A stretch of 64,000 nt of DNA from Aliivibrio wodanis (GCA_000953695.1 LN554846.1:248001-312000); one strand, 5' to 3'. Shown: positions 27,387-37,600, counted from the stretch's first letter. Notes: generated by a model not told the origin, from the sequence alone. Made by a program: numbers and translations.

Positions 27387-28388
27387 ATGACAATTAAAGT
27401 AGGAATTAACGGTTTTGGCCGTATTGGACGTTTGGCATTAAGAGCGGCATTCGATTGGCCTGAACTGGAATTTGTGCAAATTAATGATGTGGCAGGTGAT
27501 ACCCATACATTGGCACATTTATTGGAGTTTGATTCTATTCAAGGTCGTTGGCACCATGAAGTAACTAGTGATGGAAGCGAAATGATCATCGGTGACCAAA
27601 AGCTTAAAACCACGCAAGAAAAAGACATCGACGCGGTTGATTGGTCTGGTTGTGATGTCGTAATTGAAGCGACGGGCGTGCACCGTAAGCGCGTATTTTT
27701 AGATAAATACTTAGCACAAGGTGTTAAGCGAGTCGTTGTTTCTGCTCCGGTTAAAGAAGAGGGCGTTGCGAACATTGTAGTTGGTGTGAACGACGATGTT
27801 TTTGACCCAGCGGTTCACCAAATTGTGACTGCCGCATCTTGTACCACCAACTGCCTTGCTCCAATTGTTAAAGTCATCAATAAAGAGTTAGGTATCGGAA
27901 ATGCAGCATTTACCACCATTCATGATTTGACCAATACACAAACCATTTTAGATGCTCCCCATAAAGACCTTCGCCGTGCTCGTGCGTGTGGTATGAGCTT
28001 GATCCCAACAACAACGGGCTCTGCTAAAGCGATTGTAGAAATCTTCCCTGAGCTTAAAAATAAAATTGATGGTCATGCGGTACGCGTTCCTTTAGCGAAT
28101 GCATCACTGACTGACATTATCTTTGAAGTAAAAAGAGACACCACGGTTGAAGAAGTAAATCAGTTATTAAAGGATGCGGCTTATGGTGATCTAAAAGGTA
28201 TTTTAGGTTACGAAGAGCGTCCATTAGTCTCGATTGATTATAAAGGTGACCAACGTTCAACCATTGTTGATGCCTTATCTACTATGCTTGTTGGTAAGCG
28301 AATGGTAAAAATTTATGCTTGGTATGATAACGAAATGGGTTACGCAACCCGTACTGCTGAATTAGTTAGAAATGTTGGTCTAGCTTAA
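27387..28388 (+). CDS. ArsJ-associated glyceraldehyde-3-phosphate dehydrogenase
   Basis: In arsJ operons this enzyme uses arsenate in place of phosphate to form 1-arseno-3-phosphoglycerate, which ArsJ exports. NAD-binding [17 protein letters not shown] is at the start and the catalytic [11 protein letters not shown] with Cys near 151; the end reads [18 protein letters not shown]. At 333 residues it is full length. ATG 27387 has AGGGAAAAG upstream; the frame also opens at TTG 27354, which overlaps arsR. It is the second gene of the operon and distinct from the housekeeping gapA, which is not in the window. Confidence 0.93.
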   Translation: MTIKVGINGFGRIGRLALRAAFDWPELEFVQINDVAGDTHTLAHLLEFDSIQGRWHHEVTSDGSEMIIGDQKLKTTQEKDIDAVDWSGCDVVIEATGVHRKRVFLDKYLAQGVKRVVVSAPVKEEGVANIVVGVNDDVFDPAVHQIVTAASCTTNCLAPIVKVINKELGIGNAAFTTIHDLTNTQTILDAPHKDLRRARACGMSLIPTTTGSAKAIVEIFPELKNKIDGHAVRVPLANASLTDIIFEVKRDTTVEEVNQLLKDAAYGDLKGILGYEERPLVSIDYKGDQRSTIVDALSTMLVGKRMVKIYAWYDNEMGYATRTAELVRNVGLA

Positions 28389-28418
28389 TATTATTGGCGT
28401 TGATTTAAGGAATTTGAA

Positions 28419-28916
28419 ATGACACATCCTATTTGGGAACTACCGGTTACTGGCACTAATGGCGTATTAATTTTGACTCCGTGTCCGGGAACAAAAGGGG
28501 TTGAGTTAACAGCCTCATTAGAGCAATTAAAAGCACAAGGTGTTGAAGCGGTAGCAACGGCATTAAACCAAGATGAGTTAACAGAAAAAGGCGTAGGCTC
28601 TCTTGGTGAAGAAGTGCAACGTCTAGGCATGAAATGGTTTTATTTACCAATTGAAGACGATTGTGCACCGGGTGATGAGTTTGCAGCACAATGGAAATCA
28701 GCGACTCCTGAGCTGCAACAAGTATTAGAAAATAATGGCAAGGTAGCAATGCATTGTATGGGCGGGTCTGGTCGCACAGGTTTGCTCGCTGGGCATTTAT
28801 TGTTGGACTTAGGTTGGGATCTGGATGTGATTAAGCAACAGGTTCAAGCATTACGTCCGGGTGCCTTCACAAAGCCAGTACAAATTGAATACATTGATGC
28901 GCTTGCTAGCAAATAA
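28419..28916 (+). CDS. Dual-specificity/CDKN3-like phosphatase in the arsenate operon
   Basis: A 165-residue cysteine phosphatase with the CX5R P-loop HCMGGSGRTG near residues 111-120 and candidate general acid in PIEDDCAPGD near 85-94. It resembles small dual-specificity or KAP/CDKN3-type phosphatases. It lies 30 bases after the GAPDH gene and upstream of arsJ, and a terminator-like hairpin separates it from arsJ. Its role in arsenate resistance is not clear: it could hydrolyse a phospho- or arseno-metabolite, or act as a CX5R arsenate reductase like Acr2p. The fold is well supported; the substrate is unknown. Confidence 0.78.
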   Translation: MTHPIWELPVTGTNGVLILTPCPGTKGVELTASLEQLKAQGVEAVATALNQDELTEKGVGSLGEEVQRLGMKWFYLPIEDDCAPGDEFAAQWKSATPELQQVLENNGKVAMHCMGGSGRTGLLAGHLLLDLGWDLDVIKQQVQALRPGAFTKPVQIEYIDALASK

Positions 28917-28931
28917 TCAATTGTAGATAAG

Positions 28932-28966
28932 GCCTCAGAAAGTGATTATCTTCTGGGGCTTTTTTA
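28932..28966 (+). terminator. Terminator-like hairpin inside the arsenate operon
   Basis: GCCTCAGAA and TTCTGGGGC (nine pairs, one G-U) around a ten-base loop, then T6. It sits between the phosphatase gene and arsJ, and may lower arsJ expression relative to the upstream genes or indicate a separate arsJ promoter. Confidence 0.75.
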
Positions 28967-28975
28967 TTTGAACGG

Positions 28976-30187
28976 ATGAATTTTATGTTTTCTCAATTAA
29001 GTCATAGTGTACGACAGTACATGATAGTGACGTTCAATTACTGGAACTTCACTATTACCGATGGCGCATTACGCATGTTAGTGGTGCTCTATTTTCATGA
29101 TTTAGGTTACAGCACCTTAGCCATTGCCTCCCTCTTTTTGTTTTATGAATTCTTTGGTGTGGTTACTAACTTAATTGGTGGTTGGCTTGGTGCACGTTTG
29201 GGGTTAAATAAAACCATGAACGTCGGTTTAGGGATGCAGGTATTTGCATTATTGATGCTTGCTGTGCCTACTGTGTGGCTCACTATCCCTTGGGTAATGG
29301 CGGCTCAAGCGCTTTCTGGTATCGCAAAAGATCTCAATAAAATGAGTGCTAAAAGTGCGATAAAAACATTAGTGCCAAGCGATCAAGAAGGAGCTCTCTA
29401 CAAGTGGATTGCTATCTTAACGGGATCTAAAAATGCACTAAAAGGAGCGGGTTTCTTCTTAGGAGGGGTTCTACTTTCTACCATAGGATTTAAAGCGGCA
29501 GTTATCGCCATGGCGGTGGTTCTTTTTGTGGTATTGATTGGTAGTTTAGCTTTTCTTGATGGGGATATGGGTAAAGCCAAATCTAAGCCTAAATTTACAC
29601 AGCTGTTTTCTAAATCGAGTGAGATCAACATTCTTTCCGCTGCGCGCTTATTTTTATTTGGTGCGAGAGATGTTTGGTTTGTGATCGCATTACCGATTTA
29701 CTTAGGCACAACCTTTGGCTGGGATCATTCGTGGGTTGGCGGGTTTCTCGCTCTGTGGGTGATTGGTTATGGATTTGTACAAGGCTTTGCGCCAAAAATC
29801 ACAGGAAAAGCAGAAGGTAAAGTACCCGATGGTCGCGCTGCAATGTGGTGGGCTGGCTTATTAACTCTGGTTACTGGGTTTATTGCCTATGGTGTGCAAA
29901 TAGGGTGGCAAGCTCAATATGTTATCGTCATTGGCTTATTGATTTTTGGTGCCGTGTTTGCGATTAACTCATCGCTGCACTCTTATTTAATTGTCAGCTA
30001 TGCTAAAGGTGATGGGGTATCGATGGATGTTGGCTTTTATTATATGGCTAATGCAATGGGACGTTTAATCGGAACCATTTTATCGGGATTGGTATTTCAG
30101 ATAGCAGGGCTGGCTGCCTGTTTATGGGTGTCGTTTGGGTTCTTGCTATTGGCTACTGTGATATCGATTAAGTTGCCTAAGAGATAA
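28976..30187 (+). CDS. arsJ: Organoarsenical efflux MFS transporter ArsJ
   Basis: A 403-residue major-facilitator protein with about 11-12 membrane spans, starting with NYWNFTITDGALRMLVVLYFHDLGY, a strongly ArsJ-like segment. ArsJ exports 1-arseno-3-phosphoglycerate, which breaks down outside the cell and releases arsenate. The gene forms a set with arsR and the GAPDH gene just upstream. ATG 28976 or ATG 28985 may be used; neither has a strong ribosome-binding site. A hairpin 10-45 bases upstream may reduce readthrough into it. Confidence 0.9.
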   Translation: MNFMFSQLSHSVRQYMIVTFNYWNFTITDGALRMLVVLYFHDLGYSTLAIASLFLFYEFFGVVTNLIGGWLGARLGLNKTMNVGLGMQVFALLMLAVPTVWLTIPWVMAAQALSGIAKDLNKMSAKSAIKTLVPSDQEGALYKWIAILTGSKNALKGAGFFLGGVLLSTIGFKAAVIAMAVVLFVVLIGSLAFLDGDMGKAKSKPKFTQLFSKSSEINILSAARLFLFGARDVWFVIALPIYLGTTFGWDHSWVGGFLALWVIGYGFVQGFAPKITGKAEGKVPDGRAAMWWAGLLTLVTGFIAYGVQIGWQAQYVIVIGLLIFGAVFAINSSLHSYLIVSYAKGDGVSMDVGFYYMANAMGRLIGTILSGLVFQIAGLAACLWVSFGFLLLATVISIKLPKR

Positions 30188-30208
30188 ATTTTTGCAAAAA
30201 GAAAGCCG

Positions 30209-30739
30209 TTAAAATGGACTTTCTTTTTGTAATTCAGAACAAATATCTACAATAGCAAGTGAGAGTCCTGAACGGATCATTTGCTTTTGTCTATCGACTT
30301 GCATCTGATAAAAAATCAAATCAGTATCATCATTTAGCGGTAGTATTTCTAACTGCATCATTCCCATTCTTGTAATTAAATTAAGCTTGTTTATTGGAGT
30401 GATTATTTGAGGATCTGTGAACTGTACATCTTCCATTGCTGAATTAAGGGCATTGCGTATTTGAATGATCCCTTCAATGTCATGATAGGTTTTATTCGGT
30501 AGAACACCTAAGCCAAAGAGTAGCTTTAAACGCACACTTAAATCACCCAGTGGGCCAGAATCTTGTAGTAAAGGGCCAATTACAGATTGAACCGCAAAGT
30601 TATCTTTTTGGAAAATGCGCTGAATTAAACCGTCAATAGATTCATTTAGAATATCGACGGCAATAATAAAAAAACCACGCATTGATGGGGCGTTGTCTAA
30701 TCGCTCAATAATGTAAGATTCATTAATTACTTCTGTCAT
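30209..30739 (-). CDS. mtlR: MtlR-family mannitol operon repressor
   Basis: A 176-residue MtlR family protein; NAPSMRGFFIIAVDILNESIDGLI, GPLGDLSVRLKLLFGLGVL and IQIRNALNSA match the family. MtlR limits mannitol operon expression in enterics and Vibrio, but it has no obvious DNA-binding domain, so action may be indirect. It is the last gene of mtlA-mtlD-mtlR, 46 bases after mtlD, and convergent with arsJ. Confidence 0.9.
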   Translation of the reverse strand: MTEVINESYIIERLDNAPSMRGFFIIAVDILNESIDGLIQRIFQKDNFAVQSVIGPLLQDSGPLGDLSVRLKLLFGLGVLPNKTYHDIEGIIQIRNALNSAMEDVQFTDPQIITPINKLNLITRMGMMQLEILPLNDDTDLIFYQMQVDRQKQMIRSGLSLAIVDICSELQKESPF

Positions 30740-30785
30740 AAAATAGCCATAAGAAGAGAGGCCGTAGCCTCTCTTATTTTTATTA

Positions 30786-31934
30786 TTAGTTTAGTGCGTT
30801 GAATATTTTTTCAATTTCCATCGCTTCGATACCGTTTTCATCTAGCCCTGTGTAATGAGCTAATGTTGCTTTTAACCCTGACACTTTTAGATAATCTTGT
30901 AGTTCAACTGCTTGAGGGTCTGTTTCATTGACATATTTAAATGCAGCGGCAATACCTTTTAGTAATGTTTTGTTCTTGGTGCCATATTCTATTGTACCTA
31001 ATAAGGGTTTGATTAAGCGATCATTTTCACCTAATTTACGAATTGGCTGGCGTGCAACACGATCAATCTCATCTCGTAAGTATGGATTCGCAAAGCGGCC
31101 TAGAATTTTTTCAATATAAGCAGCGTGTAATTCTTTATCAAAACCGTAGCGACGAATAAGTACTTCGCCACTTTCTTCCATCGCTGTTTTTACTTCAGCT
31201 CTAATTTCAGGATCTTGAATAGCATCACGTACAGTTTCATGGCCCTTTAACGCACCAAGATAAGCGGTGATACAGTGACCTGTATTTAAGGTGAAAAGCT
31301 TACGCTCAACAAACGCCATTAAGTTGTCTGTTTTTTCCATTCCTGCAATATTAGGTACGCCACCTTTGAATTGTTGTTCATCAACAATCCATTCACTGAA
31401 GCTTTCTACAGTCACTTCAAGTAAGTCGTCATTCGCCGCTTCTGACGGTGGAACAATACGGTCAACCGCAGAATCAACAAAACCAACTAGCTCATCACAA
31501 CGGGCATGAAAAGACTCATCAAGATGAGAGTAGACTTCGTTTTTAAGGTGAGTAGTACCTCGAACCATATTTTCACAAGCAATGATATTCAGTGGCGAGC
31601 TATTGTTTGCTTCAAAACGCTTGGTTAAGCCTTTTGCGATGGTTTTCGCAATGATATTTAATACGTTAGGACCTACCGCAGTTGTTAGTAAATCGGTATG
31701 TACAATGCGGTCAATTACATCGCTACTTGCCGAATTTACAGCAGTTACGTGTGTAACTGTGTCTATTTGGCACTCAGAACCAACGACTTTCACTTTATAT
31801 GATTGGTCATGAGATAGTTGATCAACTAATGGAGCATCAACGTCTGCAAATGTAACAGCGACGTTTGAATCAGAAAGAACTTTACCAATAAAACCACGAC
31901 CGATATTGCCTGCGCCAAAATGTACTGCTTTCAT
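30786..31934 (-). CDS. mtlD: Mannitol-1-phosphate 5-dehydrogenase
   Basis: Oxidises mannitol-1-phosphate to fructose-6-phosphate with NAD+. The N-terminal [20 protein letters not shown] is the family nucleotide-binding start; [19 protein letters not shown] and the C-terminal helical domain follow. From ATG 31934 it is 382 residues, the usual length; GAAGG lies upstream. The frame is open five codons earlier. It lies 78 bases after mtlA, which delivers its substrate. Confidence 0.97.
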   Translation of the reverse strand: MKAVHFGAGNIGRGFIGKVLSDSNVAVTFADVDAPLVDQLSHDQSYKVKVVGSECQIDTVTHVTAVNSASSDVIDRIVHTDLLTTAVGPNVLNIIAKTIAKGLTKRFEANNSSPLNIIACENMVRGTTHLKNEVYSHLDESFHARCDELVGFVDSAVDRIVPPSEAANDDLLEVTVESFSEWIVDEQQFKGGVPNIAGMEKTDNLMAFVERKLFTLNTGHCITAYLGALKGHETVRDAIQDPEIRAEVKTAMEESGEVLIRRYGFDKELHAAYIEKILGRFANPYLRDEIDRVARQPIRKLGENDRLIKPLLGTIEYGTKNKTLLKGIAAAFKYVNETDPQAVELQDYLKVSGLKATLAHYTGLDENGIEAMEIEKIFNALN

Positions 31935-32012
31935 AATAATTACCTTCAATTTGATATTAGGAGATAGATCAACCCTATAGGGGGAGAGCTGATCTATATT
32001 TCTATATGATTG

Positions 32013-33965
32013 TTATGCTGCTTGTTCGCCTGAAAGAATTTCTAAAATCTCACTAACGCTGTTAGTGGATGTTAGTTTTTCAATGGCACCAGGTTCATCA
32101 AGCGCATTGGTAATTGAGGTAATTACTTGTATGTGCTCGTCATTTTTAGCTGCGATACCGATAACCAATTTAGCTACATCATCTTCGTCTTCAGTGAATT
32201 GAACACCTGATGGATACTGACAGATGACGATGCCTGTTTTGATTACACGGTCTTTGGCTTCTATTGTTCCATGTGGTACGGCAATAGATTCACCAAGATA
32301 GGTTGGTACTAGTTTTTCACGATCAAACATCGCTGCTACATATTCTGGTTCTGCGTAGCCAAGAGATACAAGTTGTTCTCCGGCGTATTGAATAGCTTCT
32401 TCTTTTGTTTTGAAGGTTAGTCCAAGGTGAATATTTTTTTCTTCAATTTGAAATGGTTGTGCTTTTTGTGGTTCAAAAAACTCATCATTCGCTGCTACTG
32501 GAGAGACTTGTGGTATTTCATCATCGTTCGCGGCTTCTGGGTAAGTTGATGCCATGATACGTGCAACTAAATCGTTGTAGATATGGCTATCTAAGAAGTT
32601 AGTAAGTGAAATATGCTCTGCATTTTCTGCGTGCTTACGTGCACGGTCCGTTAAATCTTTATGAGTAATCACAATATCGACATCCGTAGGTAAGTTATTA
32701 ATAGCACAGTTTGTTACGCTAATGTTTAGGCCTGCTGCTTGGACTTTTTTACGAAGAAGTCCGGCACCCATGGCACTTGAACCCATGCCGGCGTCACACG
32801 CTACGATGATTTTTTGGATATTGTTTAATTTAGGTGAATTACTTTTCTCAGCAGTAATGCCAGAAGCCTTGCCTTTTGAGCCTGATTTCATATCACGCAT
32901 TGCTGCAGTGGCATCATCTAATGACGTACCGTCATCTTCATCTGATGTTGTCTGCATTTTCATTAGTAGTGCAGCTACAGTAAATGAAACCGCTGTTGCT
33001 GATAAAATTGAACAGATAACCCCGATAGCTGATGCTTTTGGTGTTAGTAATAAAATAGCAAAGATAGAACCTGGAGACGCTGGAGCAACCATACCTGCAT
33101 TAAATAGAGTTAAAACAAACACTCCTGTCATGCCACCTGCAATAGCAGCAAGGATTAGACGTGGATTCATTAAAATGTATGGGAAGTAAATTTCATGGAT
33201 GCCACCAAAGAAATGGATTATTGAAGCACCACCAGCTGTTTGTTTTGCAGAGCCTTTACCAAAGAACATGTAAGCAAGAAGAATACCTAAGCCTGGACCT
33301 GGATTCGCCTCAATTAAGAAGAAAATAGATTGACCAACATCGTTTGCTTGTTGAATACCAAGAGGTGAGAAAATACCGTGGTTAATCGCGTTATTTAGAA
33401 ATAGAATTTTTGCGGGTTCAACAAAAATAGAAGTCAGCGGAAGAAGACCTGCTTCTACTAGGAAATTTACGCCCCCTGCAAGGCCGGCTGATAATACTTT
33501 AACAAAAGGACCAATAAAGTAGAAAGCAACAATCGCACATAGCATACCAATAATGCCGGCTGAGAAGTTGTTTACTAGCATTTCAAAGCCGCTTTTGATT
33601 TTACCATCGACTTTTTGATCGAACAGTTTAATCGCTAGGCCACCCATAGGACCAACCATCATTGCGCCCATGAACATTGGAATATCAGTACCGGCAATGA
33701 CACCCATTGTTGTAATAGCACCAACGATAGCACCACGTTCGCCGCCAACCAATTTACCACCGGTATAACCGATTAGTAGTGGAAGTAGATATGTAATCAT
33801 CGGGCCAACAAGTTTCGCTAATGCTTCGTTAGGGATCCAACCTGTTGGGATAAATAAAGCAGTGATAAAGCCCCATGCGATAAACGCACCGATATTAGGC
33901 ATTACCATATTTGATAAAAAACGACCAAAATTTTGTATCTTGATCTTTGCATCTGGTGATATCAT
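32013..33965 (-). CDS. mtlA: Mannitol-specific PTS transporter EIICBA
   Basis: Takes up mannitol and phosphorylates it to mannitol-1-phosphate. Domain order is IIC (about 1-340, membrane), IIB (about 385-475; phosphocysteine in IIVACDAGMGSSAMGAG) and IIA (about 505-650; phosphohistidine in GESIAVPHGTIE). Length from ATG 33965 is 650, close to E. coli MtlA at 637. GGGGAA lies upstream of the ATG; the frame is open 19 codons further but that start lacks family support. A CRP-like palindrome and a possible promoter lie 200-300 bases upstream. Confidence 0.97.
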   Translation of the reverse strand: MISPDAKIKIQNFGRFLSNMVMPNIGAFIAWGFITALFIPTGWIPNEALAKLVGPMITYLLPLLIGYTGGKLVGGERGAIVGAITTMGVIAGTDIPMFMGAMMVGPMGGLAIKLFDQKVDGKIKSGFEMLVNNFSAGIIGMLCAIVAFYFIGPFVKVLSAGLAGGVNFLVEAGLLPLTSIFVEPAKILFLNNAINHGIFSPLGIQQANDVGQSIFFLIEANPGPGLGILLAYMFFGKGSAKQTAGGASIIHFFGGIHEIYFPYILMNPRLILAAIAGGMTGVFVLTLFNAGMVAPASPGSIFAILLLTPKASAIGVICSILSATAVSFTVAALLMKMQTTSDEDDGTSLDDATAAMRDMKSGSKGKASGITAEKSNSPKLNNIQKIIVACDAGMGSSAMGAGLLRKKVQAAGLNISVTNCAINNLPTDVDIVITHKDLTDRARKHAENAEHISLTNFLDSHIYNDLVARIMASTYPEAANDDEIPQVSPVAANDEFFEPQKAQPFQIEEKNIHLGLTFKTKEEAIQYAGEQLVSLGYAEPEYVAAMFDREKLVPTYLGESIAVPHGTIEAKDRVIKTGIVICQYPSGVQFTEDEDDVAKLVIGIAAKNDEHIQVITSITNALDEPGAIEKLTSTNSVSEILEILSGEQAA

Positions 33966-34164
33966 AAGTGATTCCCCGTTTGAGGTTTTATTAAATATTC
34001 TAAAATGGCTCGCCAAAGCCATTGGTTAATTTCTAAGTACAGACATAATTTACCATAGATTTTTTAATAGAACCGATAACGGGAAATTCGTGACTCTCTC
34101 CACAAAACCTCAGCAACTAATCCAAATAAAGTAGATCCCCATAACGTTATTGATATGAAACTTT

Positions 34165-34194
34165 ATAACAAATAGTTAAGATCAATATTGTCAA
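34165..34194 (-). promoter_or_regulatory. Candidate mtlA promoter
   Basis: Read on the minus strand, TTGACA (34189-34194) is followed after 18 bases by TGTTAT (34165-34170). This would give a leader of roughly 190 bases for mtlA. The -35 is perfect and the -10 is a 4/6 match. The CRP-like palindrome centres about 98 bases upstream of the implied start. Confidence 0.4.
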
Positions 34195-34243
34195 CAATAA
34201 CAAATCGCGCAACGTCACATTTATCAATATCTACTCAGAAGGC

Positions 34244-34267
34244 AAAAGGTGACACACGTCACCTTTT
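34244..34267 (-). promoter_or_regulatory. Perfect palindrome upstream of mtlA, CRP-like site or terminator hairpin
   Basis: AAAAGGTGAC and GTCACCTTTT flank ACAC. The core GTGA-N6-TCAC matches the inner positions of the CRP consensus, and mtl operons are known CRP targets. The same sequence could fold into a 10-bp hairpin followed on the plus strand by TTTT, and so could end a short plus-strand RNA antisense to the mtlA leader. Both readings are open. Confidence 0.5.
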
Positions 34268-34576
34268 GTGAATTTATATTTAAATAATAAAACCCCAGCA
34301 AGATCTAGATCTCACTTTGATATTTCTTTCACGATTCGAATTAAATGACTTTATTGTTAATACCTTAAAGTGAAATTTTATTACAAATACAATTACCCCT
34401 TAAGGGGTGGGGGTATTAAGGTCTATCTTGGTTAATCATGGGTGTCGTTTACTAAAAGCAAAGAATTAGGTTTTAAAAAGACGGTGAATGTTCTGAATAA
34501 AAGAAGGAGGTAGGAAAATAAAAGCGGATGAATTTACTAACTAGGGGATATGAGACGATGTGGTTAATCAAATTTA

Positions 34577-34609
34577 AAAAAAAGGAGAACATTATGTTCT
34601 CCTTTTTTT
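34577..34609 (-). terminator. Terminator after nagB
   Basis: A-rich GGAGAAC, loop ATTAT and GTTCTCC followed by T7; flanked by A-runs and T-runs, so it can work on both strands. It begins 20 bases after the nagB stop. Confidence 0.85.
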
Positions 34610-34628
34610 ATTTAATTGAAGTCAAAAA

Positions 34629-35429
34629 TTACACGTGAGTGATGTTTTCAGCTTCTAATTCTTTAAAGTACTTAACTGTTTTCACTTTCAGTTCTTGTTG
34701 TGATGCATCATCACAAACGATTACTGATTTAGGGTGAAGTTGAAGCGCAGAAACTGTCCATAGGTGATTTACTGAACCTTCAACAGCAGCTTGCAGTGCA
34801 AGAGCTTTATTGTGGCCAGTAATTAGGATCATGATCTCAGCAGAATCAAGTAATGTACCTACACCGATTGTTAACGCGTACTTAGGTACTTGGCTGATAT
34901 CACCATCGAAGAAACGAGAGTTAGCAATACGTGTATCTTCAGTCAGTGTTTTGATACGAGTACGAGATGCTAGAGAAGAAGCAGGCTCGTTGAATGCAAT
35001 GTGACCGTCGTTACCCACGCCACCCATGAATAAGTTAATACGACCGTAAGACTTAATTTTGTCTTCGTAACGTTGGCATTCTTCTTCGTGGTTATCAGTG
35101 TTACCGTTTAGAAGGTTAATGTTTTCTTCTTGGATATCTACATGGTTGAAGAAGTTTTCAAACATGAAAGTACGGTAAGATTCAGGGTGGTTAGAATCAA
35201 GACCGATGTACTCATCCATGTTGAATGTTACTACGTTCTTAAAGCTTACTTTACCCGCTTTATGCAGTTCGATTAGCTTTTTGTAAGTATTAAGAGGAGT
35301 ACCACCAGTTGGAAGACCAAGAACGAATGGACGATCTGCTGTTGGGTTAAACTCATTGATGCGGTTAACAATGTGCTGTGCTGACCATGCGCCTACTTGT
35401 TCTGCTTGGTTTAATGGAATAAGTCTCAT
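34629..35429 (-). CDS. nagB: Glucosamine-6-phosphate deaminase
   Basis: Converts glucosamine-6-phosphate to fructose-6-phosphate and ammonia, the reverse direction of glmS flux. From ATG 35429 the length is 266, as in E. coli. [13 protein letters not shown] start, [11 protein letters not shown] with the catalytic Asp near 72, and [16 protein letters not shown] with the active-site His are all present. It stands alone, not in a nagBAC operon in this window. A possible NagC-like element lies upstream. Confidence 0.97.
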   Translation of the reverse strand: MRLIPLNQAEQVGAWSAQHIVNRINEFNPTADRPFVLGLPTGGTPLNTYKKLIELHKAGKVSFKNVVTFNMDEYIGLDSNHPESYRTFMFENFFNHVDIQEENINLLNGNTDNHEEECQRYEDKIKSYGRINLFMGGVGNDGHIAFNEPASSLASRTRIKTLTEDTRIANSRFFDGDISQVPKYALTIGVGTLLDSAEIMILITGHNKALALQAAVEGSVNHLWTVSALQLHPKSVIVCDDASQQELKVKTVKYFKELEAENITHV

Positions 35430-35462
35430 CATATACCTCAAAAAATTAATGTAATAGTTTGC

Positions 35463-35492
35463 TTAATTGCGTTAATTCGCATTGTAAAATAA
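35463..35492 (-). promoter_or_regulatory. AT-rich element with TGCG/CGCA repeat upstream of nagB, possible NagC-type site
   Basis: TGCGTTAATTCGCA-like inverted sequence inside a TTAATT...AAAATAA frame, 34-63 bases before nagB. NagC operators have a similar AT-rich arrangement around a central CG-bearing core. The resemblance is loose and no consensus score could be computed. Confidence 0.28.
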
Positions 35493-35536
35493 GTATCTTC
35501 GTAATGCTAATGATTTTGGTCAATAAAGGACCTAAA

Positions 35537-37387
35537 TTATTTAACCGAGCTCACACTTTGCTGCAAATGCTGTATAAATGGCTCTGCTTTCATAAATCCT
35601 GTTAATCGAGCGTCAGATAAATAATTCCCATTTTCATTCCAAAAATCGATGGTTGGTAAACCAAGAACTTTTAATTGCTGTAATAAGGCAATATCTTCCG
35701 GACTATTCTTGGTTACGTCAGCCTGCAGTAAAATAAACTCACCTAAAAGTGGTTCTACTTTTTCATTATGAAAGGTGTACTTTTCAAATTCTTTACACGC
35801 GACACACCAGTCTGCATAAAAGTCGAGCATGACTGGTTTTCCTTGGGCTTTTGCTGCTTCCAACTCTCGGTTTAAGTCTTCAATCGTACTTATCTTTTTA
35901 AACGTCACAGCTTGAGTAATGGTGCTTACTTCTGTATTGGTTTTCCCTGAAATAGCATCAATCACCGGAATTGCTGAGCCAACAATACCTAAGATCGCGA
36001 TGATCCCTGCAACACTGGTTTTCCATGATTGAGGCATGGTTGCTTTGACATGATAGAGCCAACCAAATGCAGCAACCCCAAGAGCAGACCAAATAAATGG
36101 TGTGATGCTATGAGGGAGAATACGTTCTAATAAGAACACTGGAACTGCGAGCAGAATGAAACCAAATAGCGTTTTTACATGAGTCATCCATACGCCTGCT
36201 TTTGGTAGTAATTTATTACCAAATACTGCCGCTAAAATTAATGGGATCCCCATACCAATCGCTAAGGCATATAAAGCAATAGCACCTGTTAGCAAGTCAC
36301 CACTTTTTGCGACATAAAGCAGCGCGCCTGATAATGGTGCTGTAGTACATGGTGAGCACACTAAACCTGAGATAGCTCCCATAGCAAAAACACCACCTAG
36401 GTTTCCGCCTTTTTGTTGGTTACTGATGTCATTTAATTTAGTTTGTAAACTGCTTGGTAGCTGGATGGTGTACGCACCAAACATAGACAGTGCGAGCAGA
36501 ACAAACATGATGCTCAAACCAATCAATACATAAGGATGCTGTAGTGCCGCTTGAAATTGCATACCCGCCGAAGCAACCACTAACCCAAGTAAGGTGTAAG
36601 TTAATGCCATACCTTGCACGTAAACAAAAGAGAGCTTGAAAGCTTTGCCATGAGACAGTTTACCGCCACCTAAAACAATACCCGTTAAGATAGGGTACAT
36701 AGGCAGTACACAAGGTGTGAATGCAAGTCCAATACCAAGCGCTAAGAATAAAAATGGAGTCCACCAAGCATCACCCAAGTTGTCAGCCAGTTCTTGCTGT
36801 TGAGTTTGAGATACTACTTTTTGCTCTGGTGCTGATGCTGTATTTTTTTCTACGCTAACTGGCGCGCTATCACTTTTTGCCACAACATGGGTGTTGGTTG
36901 CTTCATCTTGATATGAACTTGGAGCAGTGAGTGCTGATAAAGGAACTTTACGGATCTCTGGTGGATAACAGAATCCGGCTTTGGCACAGCCTTGGTAACG
37001 AACCGTTAATTCTGAATTATCATTAACAGATATTAATGGAACCGTAATGGTTAATGGTTTTGTGTAGATATTCACGTCACCAAAAAACTCATCGTTATGA
37101 GGTGTGCCTTGCTCCATGACTAAATCAGCAATTTCAGCCCCATTAGCAGAGACAGAAATACGCTGTTGATATAAATAGTAATCAGGCTTTACTTGCCAAT
37201 CTAAATAAACACGATCCCCCTGTTGCATAAAATTAAAGGGAAACGCTTCATTCACGGTGACAAAGGAAGAGCTTTGTGGGTTCTGTAATTTAGTTAAATC
37301 AAATGCCGCCAATGCTTGTGGTGCAAAAGTGGTGAACAGAATAAAGAGTGATAAAAGGGCTGTTCGAAATCGGAGTAAATTCGTCAT
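35537..37387 (-). CDS. dsbD: Thiol:disulfide interchange protein DsbD
   Basis: Carries electrons from cytoplasmic thioredoxin to periplasmic reductases. A signal peptide (about 1-27, ending ALA) leads to an N-terminal domain with the C-x5-C pair CAKAGFC near 130; eight membrane segments follow, with redox cysteines in [10 protein letters not shown] and [13 protein letters not shown]; and the C-terminal thioredoxin domain has [16 protein letters not shown] near 525. Length 616 is normal for this family. It is not adjacent to cutA as in E. coli; a universal stress protein gene lies on the other side. Confidence 0.96.
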   Translation of the reverse strand: MTNLLRFRTALLSLFILFTTFAPQALAAFDLTKLQNPQSSSFVTVNEAFPFNFMQQGDRVYLDWQVKPDYYLYQQRISVSANGAEIADLVMEQGTPHNDEFFGDVNIYTKPLTITVPLISVNDNSELTVRYQGCAKAGFCYPPEIRKVPLSALTAPSSYQDEATNTHVVAKSDSAPVSVEKNTASAPEQKVVSQTQQQELADNLGDAWWTPFLFLALGIGLAFTPCVLPMYPILTGIVLGGGKLSHGKAFKLSFVYVQGMALTYTLLGLVVASAGMQFQAALQHPYVLIGLSIMFVLLALSMFGAYTIQLPSSLQTKLNDISNQQKGGNLGGVFAMGAISGLVCSPCTTAPLSGALLYVAKSGDLLTGAIALYALAIGMGIPLILAAVFGNKLLPKAGVWMTHVKTLFGFILLAVPVFLLERILPHSITPFIWSALGVAAFGWLYHVKATMPQSWKTSVAGIIAILGIVGSAIPVIDAISGKTNTEVSTITQAVTFKKISTIEDLNRELEAAKAQGKPVMLDFYADWCVACKEFEKYTFHNEKVEPLLGEFILLQADVTKNSPEDIALLQQLKVLGLPTIDFWNENGNYLSDARLTGFMKAEPFIQHLQQSVSSVK

Positions 37388-37600
37388 GTGAAAGTCTTTA
37401 TAAAAATAGATACGAGTATGACTATCGAAATGGTCAAGAGTTCGGCAAGTATAGTATCAATTGCCTTAATGATCTGCTCATTTCTCTTTCATTCAATTAG
37501 GAAGTTTTTTTGATTCATGACCATTTCGAGATCTCTACGACACTATTTTTTCATGACTAAAACTATGCTTATTTCATTTATAAATAAAAAGGACATAGTG

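Larger units (their letters stand above)
33966..34628 (+). other. mtlA-nagB intergenic region, 663 bp without a recognised gene
   Basis: Holds the mtlA control region (candidate promoter at 34165-34194 and palindrome at 34244-34267, both annotated separately), a short CCCCTTAAGGGG palindrome near 34396, purine-rich sequence around 34500 and the nagB terminator at 34577-34609. In V. cholerae the mtlA leader is overlapped by an antisense RNA, MtlS; I could not confirm a homologue here. No convincing protein-coding frame is present. Confidence 0.6.

Noticed and set aside
32722-33189. 155-codon plus-strand frame antisense to mtlA
   Set aside because: Shadow of the strongly coding mtlA; composition follows the complementary strand.
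34527-34640. Small open frame before the nagB end
   Set aside because: Runs through the terminator hairpin and into nagB; most likely chance despite a purine-rich stretch upstream.
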